From positions 1 to 10,404 of the forward strand of contig JAOUPL010000037.1 of NCBI GenBank assembly GCA_029879825.1: a stretch of DNA of 10,404 nucleotides, given 5' to 3'. The stretch comes from Candidatus Bathyarchaeota archaeon (GTDB taxonomy: Archaea; Thermoproteota; Bathyarchaeia; Bathyarchaeales; Bathyarchaeaceae). A program made the position numbers and the translations under genes. Positions 5,965 to 10,404 of this stretch are shown here, in pieces; position 1 is the stretch's first letter, and the number at the start of each line of letters is the position of its first letter. The notes beneath the pieces are model-generated. The model did not search any database. It saw nothing but the letters and a program-made list of their open reading frames with translations, and had not been told where the DNA came from.

Positions 5965-6106
5965 CGAAATCCTCCTATCAATTAACACTTACAAAGACTT
6001 ATATCAAACTAACGTTAGGAAATTTTCGGATAATAACTTATGCGCGCGAAAAGTTAATACGTTTTTTTGATTTTTAGATTTAAAGAACACAAGGTCGTGA
6101 AGGCTT
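5965..6106. promoter_or_regulatory. Divergent promoter region, 58-aa/archease operon and CysRS-like operon
   Basis: On the minus strand, TGATATAAG (5998-6006) serves the 58-aa/archease pair with a leader of about 13 nt that includes AGGAGG. On the plus strand, GATTTAAAG (6077-6085) is centred about 26 bases before TTG 6107, predicting a leaderless CysRS-like transcript. Between them are the palindrome CTAACGTTAG (6009-6018) and a GCGCGCG run (6042-6048), either of which could bind a regulator affecting both directions. Confidence 0.5.
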
Positions 6107-7363
6107 TTGCTCAAAGTTTTCAACACCTTATCAAGACAGATTGAGCAGTTCAGACCTCGAGAAAACGGAAAGGTAAGAATGTTCACTTGTGGCCCCTCGG
6201 TTTACCGACAGCCCCACATAGGAAACTATCGGACGTTTCTCTATGAAGATTTGCTTCAACGTTACTTGGAATACTTGGGTTATGATGTAACACGGCTGAT
6301 ATCATTAACCGACATTGAAGACAAGGCTATAGTCGAAGCTGAAAAGGAGCATGTCTCAGTGAAGGAATTGGCTGAAAGAAATAGAAGGATTTTTTTGGAG
6401 GACTCTGAGCTTTTAAGAATTAAAAGTCCCACGTACAGCGCATGCATGATGGCATGCTCTTCCACTGCAGTGGAAGAAGTAGCAAAACTCATCAAGAATC
6501 TTCTGGAAAAGGATTATGCATACTATTACAAGCACAAGGGCAGGCGCAACGCGTATTATGATCCTCTGAAATTCGAAGATTTTGGAAAGCTATCGAAGCT
6601 GGATATGAGGCAGTGGCCAAGAAAGAAGCGACGCTTCCACAAGGACACCTATCCCGGCAACAGGTGGAACCGAGGAGACTTCATCTTATGGCATGGCTAC
6701 AAAGAAGGTGACCTAGACTATTGGGATACAGAGATAGGCAAGGGTCGACCGGCATGGAACATTCAGGACGCAGCTACCATTGCCAAATACTTGGGCTTCA
6801 CTGTGGATATCGCCTGTGGAGGGATAGACAATCTTACCAGACATCACGACTATACGATTGCAATTCTTGAAGGTGTTTCAGGGGAGGAGTTTGCCCATTA
6901 CTGGTTTCATGGTCAGCATGTCTTTGTTGATGGAAAGAAAATGTCCAAAAGTAAGGGCAACGTCTACTACCCTAGTGATTTAGTCAGAATGGGCTACACT
7001 GGAGAGCATATACGCTTCTTTCTCATCTATGGACACTATAGAAAAAGGTTGAACTTCACCCTCAAAAAGATGAAAAGAGCAAGCCAAAAACTAGATCTAT
7101 TTAAGAACACGATTCGCAGTTTAGAGAAAGCGAAATCAGAGGAATCAAGCAGGAAAGCCAAGAACCTTGTTGACGATCTCCTCTTAGCCTTTGAGAATAA
7201 CATGAACAACGATCTGAACGTAAAAGATGCTTTTGACACTCTATTTTCAACGCTCAAGAAACTCGACAATCTGAGGAGGAGAGAAAAGCTAAGTTACAAA
7301 GACGCAAGCACTGCTGCAGATAAATTCAGAAAAATCGATAACGTTCTACAGATTATTTATTAG
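6107..7363 (+). CDS. Cysteinyl-tRNA synthetase-like ligase with altered zinc site and no anticodon-binding C-terminus
   Basis: A 418-residue class I synthetase-fold protein clearly homologous to CysRS: TCGPSVY with Cys28, PHIGN (36-40), SLTDIEDK (66-73), GRPAWNIQ (213-220), GGIDNLTRHHDYT (238-250), KMSKS (278-282), then a DALR-like helical domain. Two positions depart from CysRS. The Cys of WHIEC (Cys209 in E. coli) is Asp221, and the Glu of HHENE (Glu238) is Thr250, so two of four zinc ligands are changed. The protein ends at KIDNVLQIIY, where the DALR domain of CysRS ends, and lacks the C-terminal anticodon-binding portion (usual length about 460-480). This matches the domain plan of MshC, a CysRS paralogue that ligates cysteine to an amine. 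TTG 6107 is the first possible start after an in-frame TGA, and a TATA-like box suggests leaderless expression. It could be a divergent CysRS, but I favour a ligase with another amino acid or acceptor. Confidence 0.8.
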   Translation: MLKVFNTLSRQIEQFRPRENGKVRMFTCGPSVYRQPHIGNYRTFLYEDLLQRYLEYLGYDVTRLISLTDIEDKAIVEAEKEHVSVKELAERNRRIFLEDSELLRIKSPTYSACMMACSSTAVEEVAKLIKNLLEKDYAYYYKHKGRRNAYYDPLKFEDFGKLSKLDMRQWPRKKRRFHKDTYPGNRWNRGDFILWHGYKEGDLDYWDTEIGKGRPAWNIQDAATIAKYLGFTVDIACGGIDNLTRHHDYTIAILEGVSGEEFAHYWFHGQHVFVDGKKMSKSKGNVYYPSDLVRMGYTGEHIRFFLIYGHYRKRLNFTLKKMKRASQKLDLFKNTIRSLEKAKSEESSRKAKNLVDDLLLAFENNMNNDLNVKDAFDTLFSTLKKLDNLRRREKLSYKDASTAADKFRKIDNVLQIIY

Positions 7364-7483
7364 ATGGAGTGCGTGTACTCAGTGAAAAACCGAGATTATC
7401 ACGCTCTTGTTGCATCGAAGTATAACAACGTGCGTGTGCATCTAGGCTATGAAGAACTAACGTTGGTTGCAGTTTTTGGTTGA
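7364..7483 (+). CDS. 39-residue ORF between the CysRS-like and deacetylase genes
   Basis: ATG 7364 follows the TAG of the CysRS-like gene without a gap (TAGATG), and the frame ends in a TGA that overlaps the ATG of the deacetylase (TGATG, 7481-7485). The product has a polar middle (VKNRDYH, SKYNNVRVHLGYEE) and a hydrophobic end (LTLVAVFG). No family is recognised. There is no ribosome site of its own, so translation would depend on ribosomes finishing the upstream gene. The seamless junctions on both sides are the main argument that it is real; 117 coding bases without a stop is weak evidence on its own. It may instead be an untranslated spacer. Confidence 0.4.
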   Translation: MECVYSVKNRDYHALVASKYNNVRVHLGYEELTLVAVFG

Positions 7484-8244
7484 TGAACAGAATGAAAGTG
7501 GTTTACCACAAGAAATTTAGAACAGTTTATTCATCAGATCCCGCTTCGGCACCGGGGAGGATGGAAAGCATTTACAAGGGATTACAGGGTTATTTTGAAT
7601 TTGTTAAACCTGAACCAGCCAGCGAAGAAGACTTAAAGTTGGTTCACGGAGAGAGCCACATAAACTCGATCAAAAGACACGAATTGCTTTGCGAAGTTGC
7701 TACCTTAGCAGTTGGCGGAGCTGTAAAAGCATCGGAGTTAGCCATGCGGGGAGAACCAGCCTTCGGTTTGGTAAGGCCTCCGGGACATCACGCAAGCCAG
7801 AATTCATGTTGGGGTTTCTGTTTCTTCAACAACGTAGCCATATCCGTAGAGAAGCTTAGACGTGCGAACAAGATTGCGAAGGCTTTGATCGTGGACATCG
7901 ACCTACACCACGGAGATGGAACCGCCAACATCTTCAGCGGAACTCCCCAAGTTACATATTTTCATGTCGAAGGCAGAAACAGAGAGACGTACTTGAACGA
8001 CCTCACAAGATGCCTCACCACCGAAAAGGACTGCGATATTGTTGCAGTTTCCGCTGGATTTGACAGACATGAACAAGATTGGGGCGGCCTACTGAAAACT
8101 GAAGACTACCGAACGATTGGCAGAATGACAAAAGAATTTTCAGAACAGGTATGTCAAGGAAGACGTTACGGAGTATTGGAAGGTGGATACAACCACGCGG
8201 TTCTGGGAAAGAACGTGAAATCCCTCCTTGAAGGCATGGCATAA
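7483..8244 (+). CDS. Compact HDAC-family zinc deacetylase
   Basis: A 253-residue member of the arginase/deacetylase-fold family covering histone deacetylases, acetoin-utilisation AcuC and acetylpolyamine amidohydrolases. Numbered from ATG 7483, motifs run RPPGHHA (98-104) with the catalytic His pair, GFCFFNN (111-117), DIDLHHGDG (138-146) with zinc ligands Asp140 and His142, AGFDRHEQDWGG (191-202) with the third ligand Asp194, and LEGGYN with the catalytic Tyr. All active-site residues are present. It is shorter than the usual 300-375 residues because the loop region between TYFHVEGRNRET and the AGFD motif is much reduced, which opens the active-site rim and hints at a small-molecule substrate. 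ATG 7492 is an alternative start. Archaea of this type may lack histones, so the target could be acetylated proteins, polyamines or a biosynthetic intermediate. It sits at the end of the CysRS-like operon. Confidence 0.88.
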   Translation: MNRMKVVYHKKFRTVYSSDPASAPGRMESIYKGLQGYFEFVKPEPASEEDLKLVHGESHINSIKRHELLCEVATLAVGGAVKASELAMRGEPAFGLVRPPGHHASQNSCWGFCFFNNVAISVEKLRRANKIAKALIVDIDLHHGDGTANIFSGTPQVTYFHVEGRNRETYLNDLTRCLTTEKDCDIVAVSAGFDRHEQDWGGLLKTEDYRTIGRMTKEFSEQVCQGRRYGVLEGGYNHAVLGKNVKSLLEGMA

Positions 8245-8253
8245 TTTCATAAT

Positions 8254-9159
8254 CTACTTGCGATTTTTGATGAACCACAATTTTTCCGCCAACTCTTCTA
8301 TGTAATCTCCCTTCTCCAATCCGCTTTTCCACCGTTCAGGAATGGCTTCGACCCCATGAAATGCACCACTGATGGCTCCAGTCATGGCACCTATGGTATC
8401 TGTATCTCCACCCAAGCTTACGGCATAAAGAACAGAATCCTCAAAACTAACCCAGTTGCGCAAGAAACAATAGATGGCCGTAAGAACAGAGTTGTAGGCT
8501 TCAACTCCGTTTCCAAGCTCCCTCGCAACCTTCACTTTGTTTTTTTCGCCCAGCAATTCCCACGCCCTTTCCAACTTTCGCTTGTACAATTCGTTGGGCG
8601 TGAAATCCTTCAGCTTCCTTAGGAAGCGATGGGAATCCAGCTCAGAAGATGGATCAGCAGTTACAGCCAAGGCTACTGCACAAGCTTGTATAGTCGCACC
8701 TTCCATTCCCAACTCATGAGCATGGGTAATTCGGCTCTGGTTGTAAGCCACAGACCGCAATTGCTCTAAGTTCTTGTGATAGAAAACTCCGACTGGAGCA
8801 ACCCTCATGGCTGCTCCGTTGCCGTAGGAGCCGGCTCCACTGAACAATCGTTTTGCAGCTTCGTTCCAAGCCACACCTGATTTTATCCATCTGAAGACGC
8901 GAGGTGGACCGCTGGCGTAGCCACGCCATGGTTCTCGTTCATAATTTTTTATGAAAATCTGTGTCATGTGATTTCCGTCAAAGCCTTTGTTTGCAATCAA
9001 GGATTCTGCCACGCCGATCATCATGTGGGTGTCGTCTGTCCAGCTTCCCGAGAAACGTTCAATTTTGGTTTCTGAACTCCATAATCCTTCAAAGGAACTG
9101 CCTAGAGCATCGCCGACGGCGCTGCCAATTAAGCTTCCAACGAACTTTGACCTCAGCAT
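8254..9159 (-). CDS. ADP-ribosylglycohydrolase (DraG/ARH3-type)
   Basis: A 301-residue all-helical, dinuclear-magnesium hydrolase of the ADP-ribosyl(glyco)hydrolase family, which removes ADP-ribose from proteins or cleaves related compounds such as O-acetyl-ADP-ribose. GSAVGDALGSSFEG (12-25) includes Glu24 at the position of the ARH3 catalytic Glu. WTDDTHM (40-46) and GGDTDTIGAMTG (250-261) supply the metal ligands, and GSYGNGAAMRVAP (110-122) and ITHAH (144-148) line the site. All key residues are present and the length is normal. ATG 9159 has no ribosome site, but a TATA-like CATAAAGC (9183-9190) about 27 bases upstream predicts a leaderless transcript. The gene ends 9 bp from the deacetylase, tail to tail. 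No ADP-ribosyltransferase is in the window, so the target is unknown. Confidence 0.92.
   Translation of the reverse strand: MLRSKFVGSLIGSAVGDALGSSFEGLWSSETKIERFSGSWTDDTHMMIGVAESLIANKGFDGNHMTQIFIKNYEREPWRGYASGPPRVFRWIKSGVAWNEAAKRLFSGAGSYGNGAAMRVAPVGVFYHKNLEQLRSVAYNQSRITHAHELGMEGATIQACAVALAVTADPSSELDSHRFLRKLKDFTPNELYKRKLERAWELLGEKNKVKVARELGNGVEAYNSVLTAIYCFLRNWVSFEDSVLYAVSLGGDTDTIGAMTGAISGAFHGVEAIPERWKSGLEKGDYIEELAEKLWFIKNRK
8264..8285 (+). terminator. T-tracts after the deacetylase gene
   Basis: Two TTTTT runs (8264-8268 and 8281-8285) lie 20-40 bases past the deacetylase stop, as expected for archaeal T-tract termination. They lie within the 3' end of the convergent ADP-ribosylglycohydrolase gene. 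Confidence 0.4.
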
Positions 9160-9182
9160 GTCTTTGAGTATGCCGGTTCACA

Positions 9183-9190
9183 GCTTTATG
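9183..9190 (-). promoter_or_regulatory. TATA-like box of the ADP-ribosylglycohydrolase gene
   Basis: CATAAAGC on the minus strand is centred about 27 bases from ATG 9159. Together with the absence of a purine-rich ribosome site, this points to a leaderless transcript. Confidence 0.4.
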
Positions 9191-9251
9191 GCTTATTAGT
9201 TCTTAAATGGCATAGAAAAGGATTTTGAAATCCATATTTTCAGTTCATAAG

Positions 9252-9261
9252 TTATTTTTAA
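9252..9261 (+). promoter_or_regulatory. TATA-like box of the KaiC-like gene
   Basis: TTATTTTTAA would start transcription near 9283-9286, giving a leader of about 65 nt before ATG 9350. A 13-codon frame starting at ATG 9286 (MKLESKQRFENMH, stop 9325-9327) would then be leaderless and precede the main gene in another frame. Confidence 0.4.
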
Positions 9262-9349
9262 CGGTTGAGAGACTTTTAGTCATTCATGAAGCTTGAATCT
9301 AAACAAAGATTTGAAAACATGCATTAAGAGAAATCGGAGTATGAAACAA

Positions 9350-10093
9350 ATGAAAACAATTTCCACTGGCATCAAAGGCCTTGACGACATGTTAGGCGGA
9401 GGTCTTCCATCAGGCCGTTGCATACTAGTTTGTGGCGGACCCGGATCTGGAAAAACCATTTTGAGTGTTCAGTTTCTTTATAATGGCGTAACTGAATACA
9501 ACGAAACTGGTTTGTACGTGGCTTTGGGTGAGAGTCCGACCCACCTCAAGGAGGACTTAAGCGGTTTCGGATGGGATATTGAAAGGTTAGAAAAAGACGA
9601 AAAACTTGTGATTGTGGATGCCTCTCCTCTCAGAACCATCCCGCGGCATGTTAACTTCGGCAAGGTTAGCTTGGGGAAACAAGATTTTAGGATGCTGAGC
9701 CTAATAGAAGTAATTAAGAGGAGAACCAAAGAGATCGGAGCGAAACGCGTGGTCATTGACTCAATTTCCAGCCTTATACTTCAATATCCAGATGAATCTG
9801 AAAGGCGAAACGCAGTTTTGGACTTGTTTGAGGCTGTCACAGATTTGGGAGCTACTTCTCTAATAACAACCGAACTTCGAGCAACAGCCTTGGAGAGAGA
9901 GGTACAAACTGAAGAATTCCTTTCACACGGCGTCATAGTTTTTCACACCTTCAATGAGGGGGGAAGACTGATCAGGGCCATACAAATTGAGAAGATGCGT
10001 GGGATTTCTCACGACCATCAACTTCGGCCTTACAAGATCTACAAAAACGGCATCGAAGTGTTTTCAAAAGAAAGTGTCTTAGCCAGCACCTGA
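9350..10093 (+). CDS. Single-domain KaiC-like RecA-family ATPase
   Basis: A 247-residue ATPase with one KaiC domain, the common archaeal KaiC-like form rather than the double-domain clock protein. From ATG 9350 the order is TGIKGLDDMLGGGLP (5-19), Walker A GGPGSGKT (29-36), VALGES (57-62) at the KaiC catalytic-Glu position (GE here instead of the usual EE), Walker B RVVIDS (133-138), then IEKMRGISHDHQLRPY (213-228) and a final beta-strand region typical of the family. Such proteins are thought to work as oligomeric switches or in signalling; the partner is unknown. The frame is open from a TTG at 9293, and ATG 9341 is possible, but GGAG (9336-9339) is ten bases before ATG 9350 and only one base from 9341. 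It diverges from the ADP-ribosylglycohydrolase gene and converges on a second KaiC-like gene. Confidence 0.88.
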   Translation: MKTISTGIKGLDDMLGGGLPSGRCILVCGGPGSGKTILSVQFLYNGVTEYNETGLYVALGESPTHLKEDLSGFGWDIERLEKDEKLVIVDASPLRTIPRHVNFGKVSLGKQDFRMLSLIEVIKRRTKEIGAKRVVIDSISSLILQYPDESERRNAVLDLFEAVTDLGATSLITTELRATALEREVQTEEFLSHGVIVFHTFNEGGRLIRAIQIEKMRGISHDHQLRPYKIYKNGIEVFSKESVLAST

Positions 10094-10111
10094 AATGTTA
10101 CTGTAGCTTTC

Positions 10112-10404
10112 TCAGCTCTCCTTTTTTCTGACCATTCCTTTAGGAGGTAAGAAAGTTATCCCCTTTTTCAATTCGATTCTAAAGGGTATCCAAGTGTCAG
10201 TAACTTGTCGTCCACGCAGTTTTCTGATACGCATTCTTTTCCAGGTTTTTCCCTTTTCTTCGTAAACGTTCAACTCAATGATGCAGTCAACGATTTCCTC
10301 TAGCCTCTGCATTGAGCCTGATGGAACTGTTCCATTGCCCACAGTGAAGAGGAAGACGCCTTTGTCGCCTTTTATTTTTGCGCTGCGGTCTTGTAGGAAT
10401 TCCG
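10112..10404 (-). CDS. C-terminal part of a second KaiC-like ATPase (partial)
   Basis: The minus-strand frame is open from the window edge to the stop at 10112-10114, giving about 96 residues. The visible part starts EFLQDRSAKIKGDKGVFLF, then TVGNGTVPSGSMQRLEEIVDC, and continues through IELNVYEEKGKTWKRMRIRKLRGRQ to VTDTWIPFRIELKKGITFLPP. The order 'residue switch to bulky strand, then RMRIRKLRGR..., then PFRI and GI' corresponds to the KMRG...HPF.I...GI end of KaiC-like domains and aligns with residues 213-238 of the neighbouring protein. The nucleotide-binding motifs lie outside the window. A GTG at 10342 is in frame but internal, since homology-like sequence continues upstream of it. It faces the other KaiC-like gene tail to tail with an 18-bp gap. 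Confidence 0.75.
   Translation of the reverse strand, partial: EFLQDRSAKIKGDKGVFLFTVGNGTVPSGSMQRLEEIVDCIIELNVYEEKGKTWKRMRIRKLRGRQVTDTWIPFRIELKKGITFLPPKGMVRKKES
10122..10127 (+). terminator. T-tract after the KaiC-like gene
   Basis: TTTTTT, 29 bases past the TGA of the KaiC-like gene, is a likely archaeal T-tract terminator; it overlaps the 3' end of the convergent gene. Confidence 0.4.

Noticed and set aside
7481..7486. TGATGA, a possible box C of a C/D guide RNA
   Set aside because: It is explained by the overlapping stop and start codons; no box D partner at suitable distance was found.
10340..10342. GTG as start of a 76-aa gene at the right end
   Set aside because: The frame continues upstream with sequence typical of a KaiC-like domain, so this GTG is an internal Val codon of a partial gene.
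1..10404. CRISPR array, insertion sequence or integrase-type element
   Set aside because: No regularly spaced repeats, transposase-like frames, terminal inverted repeats or tRNA-linked direct repeats were seen.

Overview
The window looks archaeal, most likely from an uncultured Thermoproteota/Bathyarchaeia-type lineage; that placement is an inference from gene content and signals, not a database result. Pointers are archease, two KaiC-like RecA-family ATPases, an F420-type luciferase-like oxidoreductase, TATA-like boxes about 25-30 bases before several starts (some leaderless, others followed by strong GGAGG sites), TTG and GTG starts, moderate GC and short intergenic gaps.

Layout. 1-126: C-terminal tail of a + strand protein rich in Arg, Tyr and Gln. 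127-516: no secure gene; it holds a bulged hairpin and what may be a decayed copy of a metallo-beta-lactamase C-terminus. 517-2756: two flavin-type oxidoreductases, a nitronate monooxygenase-like enzyme (-) and an F420-type luciferase-like enzyme (+), diverging from one 116-bp promoter region. 2842-5964: a minus-strand series: a 58-aa unknown protein with archease (one operon), a SatP/YaaH acetate-type transporter, an MBL-fold hydrolase and a 91-aa zinc-ribbon protein. A possibly frameshifted small CxxC gene lies on the + strand between transporter and hydrolase.

6107-8244: a tightly packed + strand run of a cysteinyl-tRNA synthetase-like protein, a 39-aa ORF and a compact HDAC-family zinc deacetylase, joined by TAGATG and TGATG junctions. 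The synthetase-like protein is the most unusual item. It keeps HIGN, KMSKS and Cys28, but two of the four CysRS zinc ligands are changed, and it stops before the C-terminal anticodon-binding domain. Its architecture therefore resembles MshC (the mycothiol cysteine ligase) more than a working CysRS. A CysRS-like ligase beside a deacetylase recalls the MshB/MshC logic of exposing an amine and then ligating an amino acid to it; this is a hypothesis only.

8254-10404: an ADP-ribosylglycohydrolase (-) tail to tail with the deacetylase, then a single-domain KaiC-like ATPase (+) facing the C-terminal part of a second KaiC-like protein (-) that runs off the window.

I see no CRISPR array, insertion sequence, rRNA or convincing tRNA.
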